Below are positions 18,310-26,989 of a stretch of 64,000 bases of DNA, piece by piece; positions within the stretch are counted from its first letter, which is position 1; every line of letters begins with the position of its first letter. Location: assembly GCA_022821845.1 (NCBI GenBank), contig JAJECT010000024.1:66393-130392 (forward strand), read 5' to 3'. The stretch comes from Rhodothermales bacterium. GTDB taxonomy: Bacteria; Bacteroidota; Rhodothermia; Rhodothermales; VXPQ01. The position numbers and the translations under genes are program-made. Below the pieces are notes generated by a model, which made no database searches, was not told the origin of the DNA, and worked only from the letters and a program-made list of their open reading frames with translations.

Positions 18310-19440
18310 TCACAACCTGCGGCTGACGCGAGGAAGGGTCTCCTCCTTCCAGGAAAAAAACGAACCGCCAAGAATCGCTTCGCGCGCCTTGCGCATCAGC
18401 GAAACGTACAGGGACAGGTTCTGCACAGACGCGATATGCAAACCAAGAATTTCGTTCGCCACAAAAAGATGCCGGACGTACGCCTTGGAAAAAGTCCGGG
18501 AAACATAGGCGTCCAGGCCAGGATCGAGCGGCGAAAAATCGTCGCGCCATTTCCGGTTCCGAATGTTGACGATCCCCTCCGTCGTAAACAGCATGCCGTT
18601 GCGTCCATTGCGCGTGGGCATGACGCAATCAAACATATCCACGCCCCGCGCTATGTTTTCCAGCAAATTGACGGGCGTGCCCACGCCCATGAGGTACCGC
18701 GGCTTGTCCGCGGGCAATATCTCGTTGACAACCTCGACCATGGCGTACATCTCATGGTCCGGCTCGCCCACCGAGAGCCCGCCGATCGCATAGCCCGGAA
18801 AATCCATATCCACCAGGCGCCGGGCGGACGCCCGCCGGATGTCCGCAAACGCCGCCCCCTGCACAATGGGGAAAAGCGCTTGCCCATGTTCGTACAACGG
18901 CGCGGTTTCCTCGAATCGCTTTTTGCAGCGCGCCGCCCAGCGCAGGGTCATTTCGTGCGAGGCGCGGGCATATTCCCGGGACACGTCCGCCGCCGGGCAT
19001 TCGTCCAGCGCCATCATAATGTCCGCCCCGATGCTGCGCTGAATATCCACCGCCGATTCCGGCGTAATAAAATGGGACGAGCCGTCGAGGTGGCTGCGAA
19101 AGGCCACGCCCTCTTCGCTCAGCGTCCGGTGGCTGGCCAGCGAAAAAACCTGGTACCCCCCGGAATCCGTCAGCATCGGGCCAGGCCATCCCATGAAACG
19201 ATGCAACCCGCCCGCCGCTTCGAGCAGCGACGCGCCGGGACGCAAGTACAAATGATAGGCGTTCCCAAGGATAATCTGCGCCCCCGCTTCCTGGCGCAGC
19301 GTACGCGCGTCGACGCCCTTGACGCTGCCGAGCGTACCCACTGGCATAAAAACCGGGGTCTGGATGGGGCCGTGGTCGGTTTCGATCTGTCCGGCCCGCG
19401 CCGCCGTGCGGGAATCCCTGCCGGATAAGGAAAATCGCAT
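18310..19440 (-). CDS. tgt: Queuine/preQ1 tRNA-guanine transglycosylase
   Basis: TGT exchanges guanine 34 for a queuosine precursor in GUN-anticodon tRNAs. The 376-residue protein has HGPIQTPVFMPVGTLGSVKG, the catalytic region MLTDSGGYQVFSL, IGGLSVGEP and MFDCVMPTRNGRNG with the nucleophile Asp. The zinc site that in E. coli is CxCxxC...H is not conserved: the equivalent stretch reads LDAYVSRTFSKAYVRHL, keeping the His but no Cys. I recall the same loss in other Bacteroidota, so it is probably a lineage trait. The next gene upstream (permease) ends 7 bp before its start. Confidence 0.94.
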   Translation of the reverse strand: MRFSLSGRDSRTAARAGQIETDHGPIQTPVFMPVGTLGSVKGVDARTLRQEAGAQIILGNAYHLYLRPGASLLEAAGGLHRFMGWPGPMLTDSGGYQVFSLASHRTLSEEGVAFRSHLDGSSHFITPESAVDIQRSIGADIMMALDECPAADVSREYARASHEMTLRWAARCKKRFEETAPLYEHGQALFPIVQGAAFADIRRASARRLVDMDFPGYAIGGLSVGEPDHEMYAMVEVVNEILPADKPRYLMGVGTPVNLLENIARGVDMFDCVMPTRNGRNGMLFTTEGIVNIRNRKWRDDFSPLDPGLDAYVSRTFSKAYVRHLFVANEILGLHIASVQNLSLYVSLMRKAREAILGGSFFSWKEETLPRVSRRL

Positions 19441-19447
19441 GGCCGAA

Positions 19448-20710
19448 TCAGGGCATGACGTCCACTTCGGCGTCCTTCAGCTCGAACCGGATATGCTCCC
19501 GATAGGTCCTGTACGCAGCCATAAGCAGCGCCGTAACGGGAACCGCGATCAGCAAGCCGATCCACCCCATGAAATGCGCGAAAATGAAGAGCGAAAGGAT
19601 GATCAGAACAGGGTGAAGCCCCATCTGCTGGCCCATTACGTTCGGGACCAGCACGGCTTGTTCGAGAATGGACTGCCCCATCAGCACCGCCACGATCTTG
19701 AATACGTCGATAAACCAGGGATCGCCAAAAAACAGCCCGATCCCTATCCCGACGACGTTCGTAACGATGATGCCGATGTTTGGAATCAGATTCAGGAGGC
19801 CGCCCACGATGCCGATCACAAGGGCGAACGGAACGTCCAGAAGCATGAGCGCCACCGTAACGTTGAACCCCGCAATGGCGCAAATGATGAGCTGGCCGCG
19901 CAGGTAATTTCCGACCACTTCGCCGGTCTGGAACAGGTAATCGCGGCGGCCGCCGAGCGTGGGGAACAGTTCCACGAGGCGTTCCTTGATGTGCGGAAAG
20001 TCCTTCAGCAGGTAGTAATGCACCACCGGCAGCACGGCGATCAGCGCCACCGCCCCCAGCACCGTGCCGATCGAAGTCATAACATACTGCAAAACGTTCG
20101 GAATGCTCGTAGCCAGAATCGTGGCCTGTTCTTGCAAAAACGTGGTCAGGTCCCGCACGATTTGCTCCCGATCCACGCCCACCCTTTCGAGATTGTCCAG
20201 CAGCGTGGCGGATTGCAGCCAGGCGCGAAAATCGTCCATGGTGTCCGTCAGGCGCACAAACAGAATTTCGAACTGGGTGAGCAGGGTAGGCAACACGAGA
20301 AAGGCGAACGAAGCCACAACGCCAAGCAGGACCGCCGTCATGGCGAACGAAGCGATCCCCCGCCGAATGCGAAACCGACCGTGCAGCATCGTAACCAGCG
20401 GATCGAACAAATACGCAAATAAATAGACGGTCGCGAAAGGAATCAGAATGACGGCAAGGTCCTTGAGCGCCCACAGGAGCAACATCAGCGCGCCCGCCAC
20501 CAGCAAGGTCCGCACCGAGCGGATTTTTCGCAAAGGCCACAACAACACCATCCCGGCGAAAGCGATCAGCGGCGGCCCCAGAAAATCGCTGCTTATCTGG
20601 TAGGTCATCCCCAGAAACAGGAGTACGCCGCCCGCAAGCAGCGCAATCCGGAACGGAGTCATCCGTTGGGACGGCGCAGGGGCGTTGCTCGTTGGGGACG
20701 CGTCGGACAT
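19448..20710 (-). CDS. AI-2E family (PerM-type) membrane transporter
   Basis: This 420-residue membrane protein has about eight hydrophobic segments. Family features are the long amphipathic mid-region (TLLTQFEILFVRLTDTMDDF), then VHYYLLKDFPHIKERLVELFP and the carboxy-terminal block GGLLNLIPNIG...FIFAHFMGWIGLLIAVPVTA. The family includes PerM and AI-2 exporters; some members are Na+/H+ antiporters, so the substrate is open. It lies between clpX and tgt on the same strand with short gaps. Confidence 0.88.
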   Translation of the reverse strand: MSDASPTSNAPAPSQRMTPFRIALLAGGVLLFLGMTYQISSDFLGPPLIAFAGMVLLWPLRKIRSVRTLLVAGALMLLLWALKDLAVILIPFATVYLFAYLFDPLVTMLHGRFRIRRGIASFAMTAVLLGVVASFAFLVLPTLLTQFEILFVRLTDTMDDFRAWLQSATLLDNLERVGVDREQIVRDLTTFLQEQATILATSIPNVLQYVMTSIGTVLGAVALIAVLPVVHYYLLKDFPHIKERLVELFPTLGGRRDYLFQTGEVVGNYLRGQLIICAIAGFNVTVALMLLDVPFALVIGIVGGLLNLIPNIGIIVTNVVGIGIGLFFGDPWFIDVFKIVAVLMGQSILEQAVLVPNVMGQQMGLHPVLIILSLFIFAHFMGWIGLLIAVPVTALLMAAYRTYREHIRFELKDAEVDVMP

Positions 20711-20740
20711 GTCTGCGAGGGCTAATGCGACGGCGGCCTG

Positions 20741-22000
20741 CTATGCGCTCGCCTTGCGCTTTTCGTACACGGGGTCGGCGCCGTGCAGCACCGTATCCCG
20801 CGTCACCCGGCAGGTTGCCGCATTGGGCTGGGCATGCAGATCATACATGATTTCGAGCATGATTTGCTCCATGACGGAACGCAATCCGCGCGCGCCGGTG
20901 CCAAGTTTTTTCGCCCGCTGCACAATGATCTCCAGCGCGTCGTCGTCGAACGCGAGTTGCACCCCGTCCATGGCGAACAATTTCTGGTATTGCTTCACCA
21001 GCGCGTTCTTGGGTTCGAGCAAAATCTGCCGCATCGCGGCGTCGGTAAGCGGCTTCAGAGACGCCATGACCGGAACGCGCCCCACGAGTTCGGGAATGAT
21101 CCCGAATTTCAGGAGATCGTCCGGCTCCACGCTTTGTAAAATCGCAGGGTCGTTGCGATCAAACACCTTCCGCCCCTCCGACATGAACCCGATCGTGTTC
21201 ATGGAAAGCCGGTGCGCGACGATTTCCTGCAACCCGTCGAACGCGCCGCCTACGATGAAAAGAATATTCCGGGTGTCAATGTTGATGAGGCTCTGCTCCG
21301 GGTGCTTGCGACCGCCCTTCGGCGGCACGCCCGCCACAGTGCCTTCCAGGATTTTCAGCAAGGCCTGTTGTACGCCTTCCCCGGACACGTCGCGCGTAAT
21401 GGACGCATTGTCGCTTTTGCGCGCAATCTTGTCGATCTCGTCGATATAGATAATGCCCTGTTCGGCGCGCTCGACGTTGAAATCGGACGCATGCAAAAGG
21501 TGGGTCAGGATGCTTTCGACATCCTCGCCGACATATCCGGCTTCCGTCAGCGCCGTGGCGTCCGAAATGGAAAAAGGCACGTCCAGAATGCGCGCCAGGG
21601 AGCGGGCAAGCAGCGTTTTTCCGACGCCGGTAGGTCCGAGGAGCAGCACATTGGATTTTTCCAGTTCCACCTCCTCGTACTGGTGCACGTACCGATCCTT
21701 GTCTATCCGTTTGTAATGGTTGTACACGGCGACGGCAAGCGCCTTTTTCGCGTAGTCCTGGCCGATGACATATTCGTCCAGCGCCCCCTTGATTTCGCGC
21801 GGAGCAAGCAGGCGCGGCTTGAACGGCGACGGTCGAAAAGCAACCTCCGTTTCCGGAACGCCCCCGATCACGGTCGCCGCTTCGCCGATGCACCGGTCGC
21901 AAATGTATACGCCGGGTTCCCGAGCCTGAACCATGGATTCGGCGCTGTCCACCGATTGTCCGCAGAACGAACACCGGATGATGTTATGTCTTCTGCTCAT
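20741..22000 (-). CDS. clpX: ATP-dependent Clp protease ATP-binding subunit ClpX
   Basis: ClpX unfolds substrates and feeds them to ClpP. The 419-residue protein begins with a four-cysteine zinc finger (CSFCGQ ... CDRCI), then Walker A LLGPTGVGKT, pore-1 loop AGYVGEDVE, Walker B IIYIDEIDKI, RKSDNASITRDVSGEGVQ, and the small domain GTGARGLRSVMEQ. The ClpP-docking loop IGFMSEGRK replaces the usual IGF-containing loop in place. No clpP is adjacent in this window. An imperfect palindrome lies about 90 bp upstream. Confidence 0.96.
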   Translation of the reverse strand: MSRRHNIIRCSFCGQSVDSAESMVQAREPGVYICDRCIGEAATVIGGVPETEVAFRPSPFKPRLLAPREIKGALDEYVIGQDYAKKALAVAVYNHYKRIDKDRYVHQYEEVELEKSNVLLLGPTGVGKTLLARSLARILDVPFSISDATALTEAGYVGEDVESILTHLLHASDFNVERAEQGIIYIDEIDKIARKSDNASITRDVSGEGVQQALLKILEGTVAGVPPKGGRKHPEQSLINIDTRNILFIVGGAFDGLQEIVAHRLSMNTIGFMSEGRKVFDRNDPAILQSVEPDDLLKFGIIPELVGRVPVMASLKPLTDAAMRQILLEPKNALVKQYQKLFAMDGVQLAFDDDALEIIVQRAKKLGTGARGLRSVMEQIMLEIMYDLHAQPNAATCRVTRDTVLHGADPVYEKRKASA

Positions 22001-22090
22001 AAGCGCATCAATTCGCTTGGCGGTGTAATGGTCGTCTCAATGCAGGGCGCACTGAATGAATCAGGTCCACAAGAACCAGAACGCCCTAAG

Positions 22091-22106
22091 GTAAAATATA
22101 CTTTAC
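22091..22106. promoter_or_regulatory. Imperfect 16-bp palindrome upstream of clpX
   Basis: GTAAAATATACTTTAC is a near-perfect dyad (one mismatched pair), 91-106 bp upstream of the clpX ATG in a 163-bp gap. It could be an operator or part of the promoter. No regulator is identified. Confidence 0.35.
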
Positions 22107-22163
22107 AGGAATGCGCTGGCAAAGTTGCGAAAATACGGGATACGCCGCAACATGCGCCCGAAA

Positions 22164-24200
22164 TTATCCGAGTATCGGCCAGTGTACGCCGAAACGAAAA
22201 CGCCCCGCGGGAAGCGGGTACACAGGCGCCAGCATGGTCCCCGGAATAAGCGAAGCGCCGGCCGGCAGGTGATCGTACGCGAAGAAAAGACGCGCCGTGC
22301 GAACGCGCGCTTCCGCCACGATATTCGCCGTATTCGAGGGGCCAAGCAAGAGGGAAGACGCCTCCGGCACGGCAAGCAGCCCGGAAGGCGCATGCAGCGA
22401 ACGGCTGCGAAAGGAAGACCACGCCATGCCTTCCGCATACAGATCGAACCGCAAGTCGCCCTCGAAAAGCATGTACCGTACGCCAAAGCGCGCCCGGGCG
22501 AACCACCGGGGCAACGTATCGGCGCGCCGCGCATCGAGCGGGGCGTCGCCCGCCGCCGCAACGTACATAAACGTGGGACGCGCCAGGGCGTAGAACCCGC
22601 GCCGGGCCGAACGCCGCCAGCCCAGGTCCGCGTACAAAGCGACCTGCCGGAGCGGCGAGCCCGCCGTCGCCGCGACCACGCCGTCCCCTTCGACAAACAG
22701 ATCGACCGGGCGGGCGGCCCGATGCCCAAGCGCCCCGATCCCCAAGACGAACGGCGCAGCCTGTATGGCGCCTTCCATATGGACCGTAACGGTCCGCCCC
22801 GGCTCCGCGTCGCGCCGTGCGCGCAAGGTGGCGAACCCGGTATGGTACAGCGTGGCGACGCGGGGCCTGACGGTCGAAACGCTCACGCGCAAAGCCGTTC
22901 GGAGCCCGGTCCGCGCAAGGCGGACAGCCCCCGCCGGACCGCCGCTCCGGTGAAAAAACCAGCTTGCTTCCGGCGCCAGAATCCATCGCGGGGCCGTCGC
23001 TCCCGCGCCCGCCCGCCCCAAACGAAGCGAATCGCTCACCTGCGCGTCCAGCGCAAAACGTCGTTGCGCGCTTTCCCGAAACGATGCGCGGGGCGACACA
23101 TGCTCCGACCACGCCGCTACGCGAAGCGCAAGGCGGCTCCTCGCCGTGCGCAACAAGGGCTGGCGAATATGCGCTCCGGCGCGTATCGATCGAACGCCCA
23201 GCGTATCAAGCGCATTGTGGTACCGGAATTTTTCCGTGGAACGGTACAGGGCGACGGACGTCGCGCCGGCGGCAAACCACTGCGCGCGCACGACGCCCGC
23301 CAGGTCGTTTCGCACAATGCGGCGTTCGGCTTCCGGCTGAACGACTTCGGCGATATCGCTCTGGTAAATCGCGTTCGGATCGCCGGACCGAATCACGACG
23401 CCGCCGTGCGCGCCCACGCGGCGGCGCTGGCTCATATACAATATCTCCGCGGACCAGGCGCGCTGCGCGTACCGGACGCGCAAAAGACTGCGTCGCCCGC
23501 GCGTCAGGTTGCTTCCCGGATACGGAATGCTCGTGGCGCGCCCGCCATACGACCCAAGCGCGTGCAGCACTCCAGGGCGCCCCCGAAGCGACCGCCGCCG
23601 ACGCTGGGCATGGACCACGTCAATGCTCTGGAGTCCTTCTCCGTCGCGCCAGTAGGTGGCCTCCGTCCGCGGCGGCGCGCCTTCGAACGACCGCAATTGC
23701 GTACGCACCCCGGCCTCGACCGGATCGAACCGGGGCGGCGCGACAAGGGCGAGCGGAATCAGGTCCCAGGCCGGGCGCCCGGTGAAAATATCCGTAAACG
23801 GAATGGCGCCGAGCGAAAGCGGGCGCGCGTTGGGAGACAAGCCGAACGGACTCCAGCCGTCGGGCCAGCCCGGACGATCGAACAGATAGGTAAAACTGCC
23901 GGGCGCGTCGGCGATCAGTTCGGTCAGGCGGATATCGGGCCGTAGCGCCGGAAGCGAATCGGAAAGCGCCCATCCGAATGCGCCCGCCGCAAGCGGCGCG
24001 TCCCCGAATCCCATAAGTTGCAACGGCGCCTGGTCAAGAGAATCCGCCGGGGACAGAGCAAGGGAGTCCGCTGGGGGCAGAGCAAGGGAGTCCGCCGGGA
24101 ATGGGACATTGCCCGATGCCGTCGTATCCGGTTCCTGGGCGAGGGCGGCGGGGCACAGCAAACACCCGGCCAGCGCAATGCATCGAAGCGAGGCGTTCAT
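22164..24200 (-). CDS. Predicted outer-membrane beta-barrel protein
   Basis: This 678-residue exported protein starts with a signal peptide cut near ALAQ. A Pro/Ser/Asp-rich linker with three imperfect ADSLALPP-type repeats follows, then a plug-like stretch (PDIRLTELIADAPGSFTYLF) and a long run of alternating hydrophobic strands rich in Arg, Tyr and Ala, ending FRFGVHWPILG. That end looks like a final barrel strand. It resembles the putative porin/TonB-receptor-like barrels of Bacteroidota, but no TonB box is seen. Its ATG overlaps the stop of the upstream SDR gene as ATGA. Function unknown. Confidence 0.65.
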   Translation of the reverse strand: MNASLRCIALAGCLLCPAALAQEPDTTASGNVPFPADSLALPPADSLALSPADSLDQAPLQLMGFGDAPLAAGAFGWALSDSLPALRPDIRLTELIADAPGSFTYLFDRPGWPDGWSPFGLSPNARPLSLGAIPFTDIFTGRPAWDLIPLALVAPPRFDPVEAGVRTQLRSFEGAPPRTEATYWRDGEGLQSIDVVHAQRRRRSLRGRPGVLHALGSYGGRATSIPYPGSNLTRGRRSLLRVRYAQRAWSAEILYMSQRRRVGAHGGVVIRSGDPNAIYQSDIAEVVQPEAERRIVRNDLAGVVRAQWFAAGATSVALYRSTEKFRYHNALDTLGVRSIRAGAHIRQPLLRTARSRLALRVAAWSEHVSPRASFRESAQRRFALDAQVSDSLRLGRAGAGATAPRWILAPEASWFFHRSGGPAGAVRLARTGLRTALRVSVSTVRPRVATLYHTGFATLRARRDAEPGRTVTVHMEGAIQAAPFVLGIGALGHRAARPVDLFVEGDGVVAATAGSPLRQVALYADLGWRRSARRGFYALARPTFMYVAAAGDAPLDARRADTLPRWFARARFGVRYMLFEGDLRFDLYAEGMAWSSFRSRSLHAPSGLLAVPEASSLLLGPSNTANIVAEARVRTARLFFAYDHLPAGASLIPGTMLAPVYPLPAGRFRFGVHWPILG

Positions 24201-25117
24201 GCCGACCCCGGCTTGCGGCGCCGGTTCAGATACGACAAATTTTCGGGCGAAAACGGCTTGAATACCACGTCGAAATCGCGATAGAACGCCGTGTTGTCGC
24301 AGGTATTCCCTTCCAGAAGCATGTCGAACTGGTCGAGGGAAACAGGCAACAGGCCCGTTCCGTCGAAAAAACGCACCAACGGACGCGCAAGCCGGACCGG
24401 TTGGGGGATTTGGGGCTTGCGGGCATGCCCTGTCGCATCAGTTATGCGGTCAAGCAAGGCGGAAAAAGCCAGGCGTTCCCGCCCCCCGACGCAATACGTT
24501 GCGCCCTGCGCCGCCTCCAGCGTAAGCGCCTGCGCGAACGCCGCCGCGACTTCCTCGACGGAAACGGGTTGCATTTCGTAGCGCCCGTCGCCGAAAACGG
24601 GCAAGACGGGCCAGGGACGAACCAGCGTACGGGCCAACTCGGAAGCGAATTCGAACCCGCCCGGGCCGGGATCTCCGAAAATGAGGGAAGGACGAAAAAT
24701 CGTCCAGCGGGCGAAACCCGCCCCCCGAACATATTCTTCCGCCCGCCATTTCGAGGTCTGGTACGCGGATACGCCATCCGGGCGGGCGCCATTGGCGCTC
24801 ATGTGCGCGAATCCCGGGACGCCTGCCTTGCGGGCTTCGTCCGCCACGTTTTTCGTCCCCTCGAAATGCAGCGCGTCGAAGGTGACGCCGCGGGCGGGGT
24901 TTTCCCGAATAATGCCCACGAGATGCACGACGGCGTCGCAACCGTCCATCAGGCCGCGCAACGTTTCCGGGTCGGTTACCGAGCCGACCGCCTGCTCCAC
25001 GCGAGGCGACAGCGCCTTGTCGCGCGTCAGGCAACGCACGGCATGCCCCTGCCGGATCAATTCGCGAAGAACGTAGCTTCCGACGAAACCCGTGCCTCCG
25101 GTAAGAAAAACCTTCAT
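24197..25117 (-). CDS. NDUFA9-like atypical SDR (NAD(P)-binding)
   Basis: This 306-residue protein has the Rossmann motif VFLTGGTGFVGSYVL, DAVVHLVGI, and YQTSKWRAE with the YxxxK pair, then FRPSLIFGDPGPG. This is the complex I NDUFA9-like / NmrA-type group of SDRs, often annotated as NAD-dependent epimerase. Substrate unknown. It begins 12 bp after the phosphofructokinase stop; the gap is made of two tandem GGAYAC-type motifs (see findings). It overlaps the barrel gene by 4 bases. Confidence 0.82.
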   Translation of the reverse strand: MKVFLTGGTGFVGSYVLRELIRQGHAVRCLTRDKALSPRVEQAVGSVTDPETLRGLMDGCDAVVHLVGIIRENPARGVTFDALHFEGTKNVADEARKAGVPGFAHMSANGARPDGVSAYQTSKWRAEEYVRGAGFARWTIFRPSLIFGDPGPGGFEFASELARTLVRPWPVLPVFGDGRYEMQPVSVEEVAAAFAQALTLEAAQGATYCVGGRERLAFSALLDRITDATGHARKPQIPQPVRLARPLVRFFDGTGLLPVSLDQFDMLLEGNTCDNTAFYRDFDVVFKPFSPENLSYLNRRRKPGSA

Positions 25118-25129
25118 TCAGCGTGTCCT

Positions 25130-26254
25130 TCAGAGTATCCCTTGCATATGAGAACTTTCGATGCGGCAATCGAAGTCGCGCAAGCCAAAAGAAACCCCGG
25201 TGGCGTGGGCCGTAGCGATCATCGGATGATTCAGCGGAATCATGCGGGTTTTGTTGGCGACCTCTTCGAACGGAACGCTTGCGAGCCGGTTGTTCTGCAA
25301 GGCAATCATGTGCCCGAACCGCCCCTCGGCGACCATGGCGCCGGCGTACACGCCGAAGACGGTCGCCAGATCGCGGTCGAACGCCGTCGGGGTGCCGCCC
25401 CGCTGCATGTGCCCGGGAATCGTGGTGCGCACCTCGCTATCGATCTGCGCGCTGAGCGCCTGTTCGAGCGCCTTCCCCACGCCCCCAAGGCGCACGGGGT
25501 CCGGACTGTTTTCGACAACCTGCTTGACGACCAGATCGCCGCCCTGGACCCGGGCGCCCTCGGCGATCATGATAATCGTAAAGTTCTGCCCCCGGGCTTC
25601 CCGTTGCCGGCAGACCCACGCCACGTCTTCCACCGTATACTCGATTTCGGGAATAAGAATGACGTCGGCGCCGCCCGCCAGCCCGGCGTACAGGGCGATC
25701 CACCCCGCATAGCGCCCCATCGTCTCAATGATCATCACCCGGTCGTGGCTCTGCGCGGTCGTATGAATGCGATCCACCACCTCCGTAACGATCGAAACGG
25801 CGGTGTCGAAACCGAACGTACGCTCGGTGCCCATCAGGTCGTTGTCGATCGTCTTGGGCACGCCGATGATGTTCATGCCCATCTTCGCCAGGCCATTTGC
25901 AATAGACATCGTGCCGTCCCCGCCGATGACGACCAGCGCGTCCAGTCCGATCAGGCGACAATATTCGCAGACCTGTTCCGAGACGTCTGCGTTGTCCTGT
26001 TTGTAGTAGCTGAATGGATTGGCTATGTTGCTGGAGCCAAGAATCGTGCCGCCAAGCGTAAGAATGCCGCTAACTTCGCGGTAGGGAAGCGGACGGGTGC
26101 GCCGCTCGATCAGCCCCAGAAAGCCATCCTCGACGCCGACCACTTCGGCGCGGTGGTGCAAAATGAGGCATTTGGCGACGCCCCGAATGACGGCGTTGAG
26201 GCCAGGACAGTCGCCGCCGCCGGTGAGAAGGCCTACGCGCATGGAACTGGACAT
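25130..26254 (-). CDS. 6-phosphofructokinase (group III PFK, ATP- or PPi-dependent)
   Basis: This 374-residue glycolytic kinase has GLLTGGGDCPGLNAVIRG, the phosphoryl-donor loop VVIGGDGTMSIANGL, catalytic PKTIDNDLMGTE, and METMGRYAGWIAL. Gly in GGDGT is the ATP-type residue whereas Lys in PKTIDND is typical of PPi enzymes. This G/K combination marks the mixed group III PFKs, so the donor cannot be fixed by eye. Two starts are possible: ATG 26254 (MSSSMRVG) or ATG 26242 (MRVGLLTGG), the latter giving the usual family length. Confidence 0.93.
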   Translation of the reverse strand: MSSSMRVGLLTGGGDCPGLNAVIRGVAKCLILHHRAEVVGVEDGFLGLIERRTRPLPYREVSGILTLGGTILGSSNIANPFSYYKQDNADVSEQVCEYCRLIGLDALVVIGGDGTMSIANGLAKMGMNIIGVPKTIDNDLMGTERTFGFDTAVSIVTEVVDRIHTTAQSHDRVMIIETMGRYAGWIALYAGLAGGADVILIPEIEYTVEDVAWVCRQREARGQNFTIIMIAEGARVQGGDLVVKQVVENSPDPVRLGGVGKALEQALSAQIDSEVRTTIPGHMQRGGTPTAFDRDLATVFGVYAGAMVAEGRFGHMIALQNNRLASVPFEEVANKTRMIPLNHPMIATAHATGVSFGLRDFDCRIESSHMQGIL

Positions 26255-26328
26255 AATGACAGGCGATAAAGGGTGAAACGAAAGATAGCAAGCATAACGA
26301 CGAACCCGATGGCTCGCTATGAAAAGGA

Positions 26329-26348
26329 GGAACGTCCCGTTACGTTCC
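26329..26348. promoter_or_regulatory. Inverted repeat in the pfk-gntK divergent gap
   Basis: GGAACG, 8 bases, then CGTTCC form a dyad 59-78 bp upstream of the gluconokinase start. It may be a regulator site or an RNA hairpin in the leader; no regulator gene is adjacent. Confidence 0.3.
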
Positions 26349-26406
26349 GCCCCGCAACCCGGCGGCGGGTCGTCCGGGCAAGATTCCCCGAAAACGCAGC
26401 GGCGCC

Positions 26407-26952
26407 ATGACAGTCGGACACATTTCCTCCGCGCCGACCCGCCGCGCGCTGGTCGCGGTGCTCATGGGCGTATCCGGCGTGGGCAAAACGACGGTTGGGC
26501 AAGCGGCGGCGGCGCATTTCGGATGGCCCCTCTTCGACGGAGACGATTTCCATTCGGCGGCCAATATCGACAAAATGCGTCGAGGCGTCGCCCTGGACGA
26601 CGCCGACCGCGCCGACTGGCTGAATGCCTTGCGCGCCCGCATCGGGCAGTGTCTGAACGAGCGGCGTCCGGCCATCGTAACGTGTTCGGCGTTGAAAAAA
26701 AAGTACCGGGACGCGCTCCGGCAGGATAGCCGCGAAGTCCTGTTCGTCTACCTGCAGGCAGAACGGAACGTCGTTGCAAAAAGAATAGACGCCCGACGCG
26801 GTCATTATTTTGGAGAAAATCTGCTCGACAGCCAGTACGCGGCGCTGGAGGAGCCGGAAGAGGCCCTCGCAGTCCAGGCGGGAGAACCGCTCGACCGCGT
26901 TACGGCCGCCGTGATAGCCCTTCTGGAAAACGCCCTGCAAAACGCCCGCTAA
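26407..26952 (+). CDS. gntK: Gluconokinase
   Basis: GntK phosphorylates D-gluconate to 6-phosphogluconate. The 181-residue protein has the P-loop MGVSGVGKTTVG, the substrate region LFDGDDFHSAANIDKM, CSALKKKYRD, and LQAERNVVAKRIDARRGHYF followed by LLDSQYAALEEP, all characteristic of the family. It converges with 6-phosphogluconate dehydrogenase 37 bp downstream, whose substrate is its product, so the pair forms a gluconate-to-pentose-phosphate step. Confidence 0.93.
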   Translation: MTVGHISSAPTRRALVAVLMGVSGVGKTTVGQAAAAHFGWPLFDGDDFHSAANIDKMRRGVALDDADRADWLNALRARIGQCLNERRPAIVTCSALKKKYRDALRQDSREVLFVYLQAERNVVAKRIDARRGHYFGENLLDSQYAALEEPEEALAVQAGEPLDRVTAAVIALLENALQNAR

Positions 26953-26989
26953 ACGCATACCAAACCGTCCGCCGCGCCCGGCGCGCATA

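Noticed and set aside
22125-23945. Plus-strand ORF of 606 codons opposite the barrel gene
   Set aside because: Arg/Pro-rich shadow; the minus strand has a signal peptide and beta-strand pattern.
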